Source: an uncultured Bacteroidota bacterium
Lineage (GTDB): Bacteria; Bacteroidota; Bacteroidia; B-17B0; Aurantibacillaceae
Direction of reading: 5' to 3'
Length of the DNA: 38,545 bases
Assembly (NCBI GenBank): GCA_903834765.1
Contig: CAILKE010000035.1
Location: forward strand, 1-38,545
In this document: positions 26,732 through 34,085 of the stretch, in pieces
Layout: every line of letters starts with the position of its first letter
How positions within the stretch are numbered: position 1 is the stretch's first letter
Notes under the pieces: model-generated
Database searches by the model: none
Told to the model about the DNA's origin: nothing
What the model saw: the letters and a program-made list of their open reading frames with translations, nothing else
Program-made: the position numbers and the translations under genes

Positions 26732-26745
26732 TTAGTTCAAGTATT
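26732..26745 (+). promoter_or_regulatory. Putative operator, copy 2 (regulator gene)
   Basis: TTAGTTCAAGTATT 46-59 bases before the ATG of the putative regulator at 26791. It is in the opposite orientation to the operon copies relative to the gene it precedes, which could mean autoregulation with a different geometry. Confidence 0.55.
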
Positions 26746-26790
26746 TATTTATAGACTTTATTTATCTTATATTATTTATTTTAGCCTAAT

Positions 26791-27891
26791 ATGCCTAAAC
26801 CTAAGTACAAATTATCGCCTTATTTAAAAAATGGTTTGTATTGGAAAGTAATTGAAACCATAGCTTTTCCAATTTATACAAAAGCAGATTGCAGAAAGGT
26901 TTGTGAGCTGTTTAAGCTAAAAGGATTGCCTGTATTATCAGAAAGCACACTATACAGGTTGTTTTTAATAGATGGAAACGACAACGTGCCTTATTTACAA
27001 ACGTTAGATATTTTAGCTAAATTTTGTAATTACAAAGATTGGCATAGTTTAGAAAAGCATTTAAACGAACTATCAACATTTGAATGGTCTTTTGGAAAAG
27101 TGCCCACCAAAAATACGAATACAATAAGCTTACTAACCTCTTGTATACATCATAATGAATTGAAATCAGTTTATAATTTTTCAGAGCAATTTGATGAAAG
27201 TCTTGAATTAGAAAAAAAAGGACTGCTTGGCGAAGAATTTTATAAGGCGCTAAAAACAAATCCAAACAAAAACGACTTGTTCTTTAAAAATTTTTCAAAG
27301 TTACCCATAGTTAGAGAATCGTTTTTTGAATATATGGCTGATCCAACTTTTAAAATTCCTAATTACGAAATTGGATTAAAATACTATTTGCTAGGTATAA
27401 AGCCTGAGCAATCAACAAAATCATTACAAGATTTTATTTTTGGAAATTGTTTATTGTTTAGATATTATTATTTGAATAACGATAAATCAGAGTCCAAGAA
27501 ATTAGGCACAAAATTATATGAAACGTATAATTTTTCATCGAAGGATTTATCGCCAATACACATCTTTCCTAAGATACGCTATTTGGCTTATAAGTTGTTT
27601 TATTTAAATGTTATAGGCTCGAGCTTAGAAATAGAAAAATATGAAGTTTGGTTGTTAAATTATATTTCAAAAATTATTCAAAAGCTTACGTTGGAAGAAA
27701 AAAGGATTGTGCTCTATACTATAGCTGATGCATTTGTAAATAATGTAAGCACTAAAATGGATATGCATAATCAATTAAAACTAATTTTTAGTGATGTTTT
27801 AAACACATTACCAGCTTTTGTAAGTGAAGCTTCACTAAAGGATGCGCTGCCATACTTGAACAGAAATGCTACTAAACTCTTGAAAATATAG
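26791..27891 (+). CDS. Putative transcriptional regulator / sensor (paralogue 1)
   Basis: A 366-residue cytosolic protein. The first 90 residues hold DCRKVCELF, SESTLYRLF, TLDILAKFCNY and WHSLEKH; this pattern (S..TL.RLF, then T..L.-.C.Y..W..F) occurs in Bacteroidota proteins and looks like an unusual helix-turn-helix. The remaining 270 residues are all-helical and Leu/Tyr/Lys-rich, as in a TPR-like ligand or partner domain. It shares both the N-terminal pattern and overall shape with the product at 36055-37329, so the two are paralogues that flank the right operon. DNA binding is inferred. Placement between the two operons, in a region carrying the shared 14-bp motif, supports a regulatory role. 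Confidence 0.6.
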   Translation: MPKPKYKLSPYLKNGLYWKVIETIAFPIYTKADCRKVCELFKLKGLPVLSESTLYRLFLIDGNDNVPYLQTLDILAKFCNYKDWHSLEKHLNELSTFEWSFGKVPTKNTNTISLLTSCIHHNELKSVYNFSEQFDESLELEKKGLLGEEFYKALKTNPNKNDLFFKNFSKLPIVRESFFEYMADPTFKIPNYEIGLKYYLLGIKPEQSTKSLQDFIFGNCLLFRYYYLNNDKSESKKLGTKLYETYNFSSKDLSPIHIFPKIRYLAYKLFYLNVIGSSLEIEKYEVWLLNYISKIIQKLTLEEKRIVLYTIADAFVNNVSTKMDMHNQLKLIFSDVLNTLPAFVSEASLKDALPYLNRNATKLLKI

Positions 27892-27972
27892 CTAAGTAAC
27901 CATAACCAATAACACCGCTCTATGATATCTAAAAGTTTGTTTTAATGTGTTATATACTCAACGTAATAAATA

Positions 27973-28204
27973 ATACCATTAGCTCATATAAAATAGACTA
28001 AAAAAACATTAAGGCTTGTTTTTCAGTTAGAGCGCAGTCGAGAACAGTAAGCGTGAACGCATCTCGATAAGTGTCAGTTCGAGCGAAGTCGAGAACAATA
28101 AGCGCGAATACATCTCGACTGCGCTCGATGTGACAATCGGAAACCCTTGTCAGTTCGAGCGAAGTCGAGAACAAAAAAACTAAACTATAAAAAGCTAATG
28201 GTAT
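27973..28204. repeat. Composite dispersed repeat between 12-bp inverted ends
   Basis: ATACCATTAGCT at 27973-27984 and AGCTAATGGTAT at 28193-28204 are perfect inverted ends of a 232-bp block. Inside are three direct copies of CAGTTCGAGCGAAGTCGAGA-like text (28024, 28075 and 28151 onward) and one inverted copy (CATCTCGACTGCGCTCGATG at 28111-28130). GTTCGAGC/GAAGTCGAG text is common in Bacteroidota intergenic repeats. The core is markedly richer in G+C than its surroundings. No protein is expected. A remnant of the same unit is at 8508-8526. Confidence 0.7.
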
Positions 28205-28314
28205 AATACGTGCGGTCAAATATACGGTGCGTTATAACAAGCATCTTATCATAAATATATTCCATTCAATAAAAAACGAATAATCAAAATTTAAGTTAAC
28301 ACAAATCACACATT

Positions 28315-28328
28315 AATACTTGAACTAA
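28315..28328 (+). promoter_or_regulatory. Putative operator, copy 3 (right operon)
   Basis: AATACTTGAACTAA, the exact inverse of the motif at 26525 and 26732, 62 bases before the first ATG of the right operon. It is centred about 50 bases upstream of the start predicted from the -7 box at 28359-28366. Confidence 0.6.
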
Positions 28329-28358
28329 CATAAACTAAAATAGGAAAAATCAAAAATA

Positions 28359-28366
28359 TATATTTG
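28359..28366 (+). promoter_or_regulatory. -7 promoter element of the right operon
   Basis: TATATTTG is an exact TAnnTTTG match 23 bases before the ATG of the first gene. I see no TTG-type -33 element at the proper distance, which would fit a promoter needing an activator bound at 28315-28328. Confidence 0.55.
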
Positions 28367-28389
28367 ATAAACTCTAAAAAATTTAAACC

Positions 28390-28770
28390 ATGTCAGAAAT
28401 AAGCGTTTCAGGAAGAACAAAAGTAAAATCATTTTATCAAGCTTTTCTAAAAGCTTATCCGTATTTGCATGCAGGCTTACAGTATCCTGATGGTAAACCA
28501 GTAGATGCTGAAGCTACCATAGCAAATGCGCGAAGTAAATCCATAGGTGGCGAATACACTCCAACTGGCGAATCAGAACTTTCAGTAAGAGGCAATTTAA
28601 ATATTGGAACTTTTGAAAAGCGTTTTAAGGAAATATTTTCTATTACATGCCAAGTTCATTTTAAAAAGAATGGAAAATGGGTTGTAACTGGTCAAAAATA
28701 TGATGCTATGACGTTAAATGACGCAAACACCTTAATAAAAGAAGAAGGTGCAGATTTAATAAAATTATAA
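28390..28770 (+). CDS. Small adaptor-like protein, family of three in the island (copy C)
   Basis: First gene of the right operon; 126 residues. Homologous to the left-operon copies: SEISVSGRTKVKSFYQAFLK, AYPYLHAGL, then SVRGNLNIGTFEKRF, the strand VHFKKNGKWVVTG and LTLNDANTLIKEEGADLI. The repeated G-x-kV--F unit at residues about 7-15 and 72-80 suggests an internal duplication. No signal peptide, membrane helix or catalytic motif. Cytosolic, probably a protein-interaction module. Followed after 11 bases by the small basic gene, as in the left operon. Confidence 0.75.
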   Translation: MSEISVSGRTKVKSFYQAFLKAYPYLHAGLQYPDGKPVDAEATIANARSKSIGGEYTPTGESELSVRGNLNIGTFEKRFKEIFSITCQVHFKKNGKWVVTGQKYDAMTLNDANTLIKEEGADLIKL

Positions 28771-28781
28771 AAATTGAAGAT

Positions 28782-28937
28782 ATGCCTGCTAAAACAAGAA
28801 AAATAAAAGCTAAACGCAGAAAAGACGGGAAGCTTGACAAGAGAACAAAGAAAGGAAAAGAAATTGCTGCTAGACTTACAAAAGCAAGAGCGGCAAGAAA
28901 AAATAATAAGAAGAAAAAACGTTTTCTTTTTTGGTAA
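28782..28937 (+). CDS. Small basic protein (51 aa), right operon
   Basis: ATG at 28782 to TAA at 28935-28937; 51 residues with about half Lys/Arg (PAKTRKIKAKRRKDGKLDKR at the start, KKKKRF near the end, closing FLFW). It lies 11 bases after the adaptor gene and 22 before the TerB-like gene. Extreme charge suggests nucleic-acid or acidic-partner binding. It has a positional counterpart of 40 residues in the left operon. Confidence 0.65.
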   Translation: MPAKTRKIKAKRRKDGKLDKRTKKGKEIAARLTKARAARKNNKKKKRFLFW

Positions 28938-28959
28938 ACTATAACTTAAAACTTTAAAA

Positions 28960-29739
28960 ATGAAAGAACAAATAAATTCTATTGCTAATATTTTGGCAAT
29001 TGCCATGTTGGCCGACGGAGAGCCAGACGAACAAGAATTATCAATACTTGACGATATAGAATCAGATATTGAAATACCTGGTTTAGCTATTTCTATTAAG
29101 CAAGTTATATCAACTGCAGCTGTTTTAAATGATGAACAATTAACAGATTTGTTACACAAAAATTCAGACGCATTAGATGAAACTGCAAAACCATTAGTTT
29201 TTGAAGCAGCAATAACACTTACGCTTGCCGATGGAGTTATTACTGAAGATGAGATTTCTAATATTTTAACGCTAGCAGAAGCGCTAGATATACCTGCTGA
29301 AAAGGCAGTTGCACGATTATTATTTCAAGTTCAAGAAATGGAAGGTGAATTATTAGTTGATGTAGAAGATGATTTACAAGATTTTATTGTTGTTGGAGGC
29401 AAAACAAGATTTACAAGTTGGGACGCTTATGCGAAAATGCTTAACGAAAAAAAGTATCCAGCAAACTTAATCGACACATTAAAAACAGTTAACGATTATG
29501 CTAATCCAAAATATGGAAGCAAAGCTATAGTAAATTATACACCTAATTTTTTAACACTATCATGTACTGAACCAGTATCAAGAAGTAAAACATTTTGCTT
29601 TGTGAGATTATTAAAAGATTCATTGAAATTTGAGTATAATGGAAAAGCTACTTTTGCTACCAGCGCAGCTGAATTTAATGAAACATTGAAAAAAGAAATA
29701 GAAGATTATTTTAATCAACTATCAAAAGATAAATTATAA
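28960..29739 (+). CDS. TerB-like protein with a C-terminal module shared with KAP2
   Basis: A 259-residue protein with two parts. Residues 1 to about 125 are a TerB/DjlA-like helical metal-binding domain in two similar halves: IANILAIAMLADGEPDEQEL and FEAAITLTLADGVITEDE, each with the ADG-x-x-x-x-E pattern typical of TerB. Residues about 142-259 align along their whole length with residues 468-586 of KAP2 (31563-33323): GGKTRF, DTLKTVNDY, VNYTPNFLTLSC, SRSKTFCFVR, KFEYNG. About half of the best-aligned 39 residues are identical. TerB domains belong to Ter stress systems that include TerD; the left operon has the TerD-like partner. The function of the shared module is unknown. Confidence 0.75.
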   Translation: MKEQINSIANILAIAMLADGEPDEQELSILDDIESDIEIPGLAISIKQVISTAAVLNDEQLTDLLHKNSDALDETAKPLVFEAAITLTLADGVITEDEISNILTLAEALDIPAEKAVARLLFQVQEMEGELLVDVEDDLQDFIVVGGKTRFTSWDAYAKMLNEKKYPANLIDTLKTVNDYANPKYGSKAIVNYTPNFLTLSCTEPVSRSKTFCFVRLLKDSLKFEYNGKATFATSAAEFNETLKKEIEDYFNQLSKDKL

Positions 29740-29764
29740 TATCGCTTAACGGAAAAATTAAATT

Positions 29765-30889
29765 ATGAAAGTATTAGATAGCTTAACTGAAAAAGAAAAG
29801 AGTGAATTAAAAACTGGCGTAATTGAAGTTACAGGAAAGGCGATGAATAGAACTGCTTTAGGAGTAGTTGATGCTTTAATGCAACTATATCCTAAAGCAA
29901 CTTTTGATGAGTTAAAGCAGATGCTGCCAGATACAATTAATACTGCTGCACCTAAAAATTACAAATCTTTATTTAAACCATATTCCGAAAGATTATATGG
30001 TGTTATACAACCAGGAAGCATCAAAACAGAATGTCAGGACCAGGGTTTAGATGTTAGTGCTTCTCATTTTATTAAGCCTGAAGAAACATTTAAAACATTT
30101 GATGGAGTTGAGGTTTTGGTTTCTAAATCGTGGGAATCTGCCGATACATCAACCGGTGAAAATGATTTACAAAACTTGATTAACCACGTTTCACAATATG
30201 GCGTTAAAGTTACAAAAGTTGAAAAAAAAGAAGCTTTTAATAAGGGCGAATATAACTTAGAAATTATTAACCCTATTTTATATAAACAATTAACAAATCC
30301 TGAGGAAAAGAAAAAGTTTCCGTGGTGGATTCTTATTTTAATAGCACTATTATTAGCCATATTGGCTTATTTTCTATTGGCTAAAAAAGCTACACCTGAA
30401 GTTATCCCAGCTCCACAAGCTGCAGTAATTACTCCAACTATAGCGCCAGTGGTAGCAAAAAACCCCGAAGTACAACCAGAAATTGATACGATTACCTCTA
30501 TAAAAAATGCGATAGCCGCAGGTGCAAATACAGAAAACAGATCTGTTAATTTCAATGATATTCTATTTAAATATGATAGCGATTCAATTTTAACCGAGTC
30601 AAATGCATCATTAAACGAAGCTTATTCCTTTTTAAATGAAATCCCTAAGTTGAAAGTTAAAATAGTTGGACATACAAGTAACGAGGGAAAAGCAAAGTAT
30701 AATGAGAAATTATCTAAAAAAAGAGCAGTTGCTGTTTTAAACTATTTAATAGGAAAAGGTATTGCTGAAGATAGAATGGTTGCGGAAGGCAAAGGAAGTG
30801 TGGAGCCGGTTGTTGATAATGATACAGAAGAAAACAAGCAAAAAAATAGAAGAATACAATTTATTATAACTGCTGATGGAAATAAATAA
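29765..30889 (+). CDS. Inner-membrane OmpA-domain protein with a cytosolic N-terminal domain
   Basis: A 374-residue protein. Residues 1 to about 170 form a cytosolic domain that I do not recognise (ALGVVDALMQLYPKATFDEL, LPDTINTAAPKNYKSLFKPY, ETFKTFDGVEVLVSKSWES). A single helix (186-206, WWILILIALLLAILAYFLLA) is followed by a Pro/Ala-rich linker and an OmpA/MotB peptidoglycan-binding domain at about 261-370 with VNFNDILFKYDSDSI, VGHTSNEG, the LSKKRAVAVLNYL helix and NRRIQF. There is no signal peptide, so the helix is the anchor and the OmpA domain reaches the peptidoglycan. It could tie the operon's cytosolic machinery to the cell wall, as MotB and ZorB do in their systems; here that is an inference. 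Confidence 0.88.
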   Translation: MKVLDSLTEKEKSELKTGVIEVTGKAMNRTALGVVDALMQLYPKATFDELKQMLPDTINTAAPKNYKSLFKPYSERLYGVIQPGSIKTECQDQGLDVSASHFIKPEETFKTFDGVEVLVSKSWESADTSTGENDLQNLINHVSQYGVKVTKVEKKEAFNKGEYNLEIINPILYKQLTNPEEKKKFPWWILILIALLLAILAYFLLAKKATPEVIPAPQAAVITPTIAPVVAKNPEVQPEIDTITSIKNAIAAGANTENRSVNFNDILFKYDSDSILTESNASLNEAYSFLNEIPKLKVKIVGHTSNEGKAKYNEKLSKKRAVAVLNYLIGKGIAEDRMVAEGKGSVEPVVDNDTEENKQKNRRIQFIITADGNK

Positions 30890-30920
30890 TGCGTTTAAAG
30901 CAATATGAAATACTTTTAAA

Positions 30921-31535
30921 GTGGAATTTAACTCACAAATTGAGCAAATAAAAAATACATTAAAAGCTGTTTGTGTTTATGCTGGATTGTTACCTTCTAT
31001 AAAGGGGGTTTTTAAGGAAAAAGAAATACAACTTAAAGAAACAGTTTTAATACTTGAAGATGTAAAAAGTATAGCTCAATTTTTTACCGCGACAGCTTAT
31101 GAGGACATTGCAATTGACACAACTAAACAAATTGCAAAGTCAACAATAATGTCCGTTTTTAGTGCGGCAAAAACTGAACCTTCAAGATTTGTAATTCTTG
31201 CAAAAGGTAAATGTATGGCAGGCACAGACTTATCAAATATAAAAACAGAAGATATTGTTGTTAAAGATTCTTGCGCATCCATAACTATTCCAAAGCCAAA
31301 AATACTATCGACTATAGTTAATCCTTCTGATTTTGAAATTTACATTGATGATGGTAATTGGTCGAATGAGGAAGTAAAAGGGATAAAAGTTACTGCTATA
31401 AAACGAATTGAGCAATTAGCAATTAGTGATGAGTTATTAAAAAAAGCCTCCGAACGAACAAAATTATTATTAACTCAGTTTTTTAAATCAATAGGATTTA
31501 AGCAAGTAACAGTTATCGAACTGGAATTACAATAG
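30921..31535 (+). CDS. DUF4230 family protein, without a membrane anchor
   Basis: 204 residues from the GTG at 30921; no in-frame ATG precedes the conserved region, and an upstream stop (30906-30908) closes the frame. Residues about 40-204 follow the DUF4230 pattern: LEDVKSIAQFFTA, FVILAKGKCMAGTDLSNIKTEDI, ASITIPKPKILSTIVNPSDFEIY, then a helix and LLTQFFKSIGFKQVTV. DUF4230 proteins commonly start with a membrane helix; this one has only a mildly hydrophobic segment (about residues 13-24), so it may be cytosolic. The function of the family is unknown. It sits between the OmpA-domain and KAP2 genes, 31 and 27 bases from them. Confidence 0.8.
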   Translation: MEFNSQIEQIKNTLKAVCVYAGLLPSIKGVFKEKEIQLKETVLILEDVKSIAQFFTATAYEDIAIDTTKQIAKSTIMSVFSAAKTEPSRFVILAKGKCMAGTDLSNIKTEDIVVKDSCASITIPKPKILSTIVNPSDFEIYIDDGNWSNEEVKGIKVTAIKRIEQLAISDELLKKASERTKLLLTQFFKSIGFKQVTVIELELQ

Positions 31536-31562
31536 TTAATTGAACTAAATCATGATTTTATT

Positions 31563-33323
31563 ATGCATTCAAATATAATTGATAAACCTAGAAAAGAAGG
31601 CGCCGACGATTTACTTGGTGTAGATAAATATACAGATGCCTTAATTCAATTTATTGAGTCATGCCAAATGCCTACAACATTGGCTATTCAAGGAGAGTGG
31701 GGAAGTGGAAAAACCTCGTTATTAAACCAAATTCGCCATAGGCTTTGTGAATCAGTTTTAAATTCAAATGAAATTAATAATCAAAAGCCTTATTACGGTA
31801 TTTGGGTAAATACTTGGCAATACTCTTTAATGAAAAGTAAAGATGAAGCCTTGATTGCAATTATTGGTGGACTTACCAATGAAATATTAAACATCATAAA
31901 AAGCAAACACGAAACTAAAGCTACGGCAACAATAAATAAAGTAAAAGGTTTGTTTGGTAAACTTGCTAAGGTAGGTGCAAAAGCTGCTATCAGCACTGTT
32001 GGTATTGAATCAGATATTGTTGATTCATTAACCGAAAGTGATGAAGGTGAAGTAAGTTTAATGCAATTTAAAAAAGCATTACAAGATGCTATCGAACAAT
32101 GCTTAACAGAAGATAGAAAATCAGGAAATAATAATCGTGGGTTTATTTTTTTTATTGATGATTTAGATAGAATTGATCCGCCTGTTGCGGTTGAAATATT
32201 AGAATTAATTAAAAATATTTTTGAAGTTGAAAACTGCATTTTTATTTTAGCAATCGATTACGAAGTGGTTGTAAAAGGCTTGGTTCCAAAATTTGGCCCA
32301 CTTACAGAAAAGAATGAAAGAGAATTCCGTTCCTTTTTTGATAAAATAATTCAGTTACCGTTTTCAATGCCTATTGCAAATTATGATGTTGCAAAATTCC
32401 TTATTCACTCATTAAAAGATATAGGATATATTGATGATAGATTTGAAAAAGATGAGTCCCTAAAAGAGAAATTAACTGACTTAACTTTATTATCCGTTGG
32501 CACTAATCCAAGATCATTAAAACGACTTATAAATACATTATCACTTTTAAATATTATTGGGAAAATTGAGGAAGATTCTGAAAAACAAATTCATGAATTA
32601 TTTATTAATTATGCATTAGTCTGCATACAGATTGCATACCCTAAAATATATGAATTATTAACACAAGAGCCTTCTTATAGAGAATGGACTGAACAAACAG
32701 CTAAAAAATTAAGGTTGCCTGAGTTAAACGAATCACAAATAGTAGTTTTAAATAGCACCAACGAATTTGATGAAGAGTGGGAGAAGGTCCTTTTCAGAAA
32801 ATGCCAACAAGATCCTTATATGGCGTCAAGAGCATTTCAAATTTCTCAACTGTTAAATTATATTATAGAATTAGTACCAGAAAACTTAAATTTTACAGAA
32901 GAAATAACTCGTATAATAGGATTTAGTTCAGTAACAAGTGTTAATCTTGATCCTACTCCAAAGACAATAATAAAAGGGAATAAAGTTAGATTTGAAGGGT
33001 TTGCATCCTTAGAAGAAATGCTGAAATTGAATAAACATTCAGCAGATTATATTTCTAATCTTAAAACAATTCACGATAAAATAAAAGATGAATTTAAAGA
33101 TTTAATACAAATTAATTACACGCCAAATTTTGTAACATTTATATGTGTTTTTCCAAAAGGACGAAGTAAAACGTTTTTATTTATTAGGTTCAAAAAAAAT
33201 AATGTCATATTTGAGTTTGCAGGCCAAACAATCCCAATAAATCAATCTTCTGATTTTACATCTGAAGTTATGGGTAAACTAAAACTAGCCTTTAATAATT
33301 TATCTTCTAAGGAATTAAATTAG
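31563..33323 (+). CDS. KAP-family P-loop NTPase (right operon, KAP2)
   Basis: A 586-residue NTPase colinear with KAP1 of the left operon over about 460 residues. Walker A GEWGSGKTS at 44-52, WVNTWQYS at 81-88, Walker B FIFFIDDLDRID at 194-205, DYEVVVKGL, NEREFRSFFDKIIQLPF, SVGTNPRSLKRLINTL, and NEFDEEWEKVLFR. No membrane helix. The C-terminal 119 residues differ completely from KAP1 and instead match the second half of the TerB-like protein at 28960-29739. So the two KAP proteins share an engine but carry different output or recognition domains. It is preceded by DUF4230 and followed after 18 bases by a 56-residue gene. Confidence 0.92.
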   Translation: MHSNIIDKPRKEGADDLLGVDKYTDALIQFIESCQMPTTLAIQGEWGSGKTSLLNQIRHRLCESVLNSNEINNQKPYYGIWVNTWQYSLMKSKDEALIAIIGGLTNEILNIIKSKHETKATATINKVKGLFGKLAKVGAKAAISTVGIESDIVDSLTESDEGEVSLMQFKKALQDAIEQCLTEDRKSGNNNRGFIFFIDDLDRIDPPVAVEILELIKNIFEVENCIFILAIDYEVVVKGLVPKFGPLTEKNEREFRSFFDKIIQLPFSMPIANYDVAKFLIHSLKDIGYIDDRFEKDESLKEKLTDLTLLSVGTNPRSLKRLINTLSLLNIIGKIEEDSEKQIHELFINYALVCIQIAYPKIYELLTQEPSYREWTEQTAKKLRLPELNESQIVVLNSTNEFDEEWEKVLFRKCQQDPYMASRAFQISQLLNYIIELVPENLNFTEEITRIIGFSSVTSVNLDPTPKTIIKGNKVRFEGFASLEEMLKLNKHSADYISNLKTIHDKIKDEFKDLIQINYTPNFVTFICVFPKGRSKTFLFIRFKKNNVIFEFAGQTIPINQSSDFTSEVMGKLKLAFNNLSSKELN

Positions 33324-33341
33324 AATTAATACCATATTAAA

Positions 33342-33512
33342 ATGTTTGGATTTAAAGGAAAATACGGAGTTTCATTTTCTTGGAAAAGATTACTGGGAAT
33401 TAGCGGGATGCGTAATAGTATTGCTAAGCAAACCGGCATACCAACAACAAAAGGTGGCGTTGAAAGAAAAATAGGTAGAGGGATATTAAACTTAATATTT
33501 GGAAAAAAATGA
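33342..33512 (+). CDS. Small basic Gly/Lys-rich protein (56 aa)
   Basis: ATG at 33342 to TGA at 33510-33512; the stop overlaps the ATG of the next gene (ATGA). The product starts FGFKGKYGVSFSWKRLLGIS and continues with Arg/Lys/Gly-rich text (KQTGIPTTKGGVERKIGRGI), ending LIFGKK. The charge pattern and translational coupling support a real gene. The KRLLGI / GIPTT / IGRG arrangement seems familiar from small proteins of mobile or conflict loci, but I cannot name a family with certainty. Confidence 0.65.
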   Translation: MFGFKGKYGVSFSWKRLLGISGMRNSIAKQTGIPTTKGGVERKIGRGILNLIFGKK

Positions 33513-33841
33513 AAAATTCTCAAAGAGATTTAAATTCTAATTTTTCCATTAAATTGATTCTATTTTATTTCTTATCTTCTTTTTTTGGAGGCTTGTTGTT
33601 TAGCATATTATCGTATAGGTCTAGAAAGAAAGGGAACACAGGGCTTGGTTGGATTCTTTTATCAATAGTATTCATTGTTATTTTTAGCTACATATCATTT
33701 GCATTATATAAAACGTCGAGCGCATATCACGATGCATTTTGGTATTATTTAAGCTTAAGCACTTTTGCAACAAATAGCGCTGCCCTTTTTATTTTATTGA
33801 TATCAATTTTTTTAAATAGAAGTAATGGGATTAGTTCGTGA
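33509..33841 (+). CDS. Small four-helix membrane protein (right operon)
   Basis: A 110-residue protein with about three to four hydrophobic helices (residues about 13-32, 46-65, 78-100) separated by short basic loops (SYRSRKKGNTG). It overlaps the preceding stop by ATGA and ends over the next possible GTG start, so it is translationally coupled on both sides. No family recognised; it could form the membrane part of the operon's complex. Confidence 0.7.
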   Translation: MKNSQRDLNSNFSIKLILFYFLSSFFGGLLFSILSYRSRKKGNTGLGWILLSIVFIVIFSYISFALYKTSSAYHDAFWYYLSLSTFATNSAALFILLISIFLNRSNGISS

Positions 33842-33888
33842 ACTTTATGACGAAGAAATTCCTCTACCAAATACACATATTAAAAGTA

Positions 33889-34083
33889 ATGGCAAAAAAT
33901 AATAAATTCAGAAATAAAATTCGTGATGAAGAATTTGAAACAGAATCTAAATTACAGCGTAATTTAGATGGTTTTGGTTTAAAGTTAATAAAAACTGTAG
34001 GTGTAGCAGGCGTTATTATTGGCCTTGCAATTTTAGTAGCTTTTTGGTGGTGGGTAATTAAGATGCTTTTTAAAGTTGGTTAA
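33889..34083 (+). CDS. Small single-helix membrane protein (right operon)
   Basis: 64 residues from the ATG at 33889. Longer starts in the same frame exist: GTG at 33838, overlapping the previous stop, and ATG at 33847, giving 81 and 78 residues. The short form begins AKNNKFRNKIRDEEFETESK, a charged cytosolic segment, followed by one long hydrophobic helix (VGVAGVIIGLAILVAFWWWV). The part DGFGLKLIKTVGVAGV loosely resembles the C-terminus of the small membrane protein at 20838-21092. It lies 2 bases before the second probable UDG-fold gene, as its counterpart lies 12 bases before the first. Confidence 0.6.
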   Translation: MAKNNKFRNKIRDEEFETESKLQRNLDGFGLKLIKTVGVAGVIIGLAILVAFWWWVIKMLFKVG

Positions 34084-34085
34084 TT

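Larger units (their letters stand above)
26395..26790. other. Divergent regulatory region between left operon and first regulator
   Basis: 396 bases without a gene. It contains two direct copies of TTAGTTCAAGTATT (26525-26538 and 26732-26745), a palindrome AAGTTCAACTT at 26516-26526 abutting the first copy, and a tandem 10-mer TTGCAAGTTG/TTGCAAGTTT at 26619-26638. A weak -7-like box for the left operon reads AACTTTTG on the minus strand (26501-26494). I see no strong consensus promoter for the plus-strand regulator. Confidence 0.6.

Noticed and set aside
28024-28173. Possible CRISPR array from regularly repeated GTTCGAGCGAAGTCGAG units
   Set aside because: Only three direct copies, uneven spacing (51 and 76 bases), one inverted copy and no cas genes; it fits a dispersed intergenic repeat.
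27998-28219. 73-codon minus-strand frame
   Set aside because: It lies wholly within the repeat element, its peptide reflects the repeated units, and there is no start context.
23396-29739. Tellurite-resistance operon
   Set aside because: Only TerB-like and TerD-like domains are present, fused to other modules, without TerC, TerZ or TerA; tellurite resistance would be over-interpretation.
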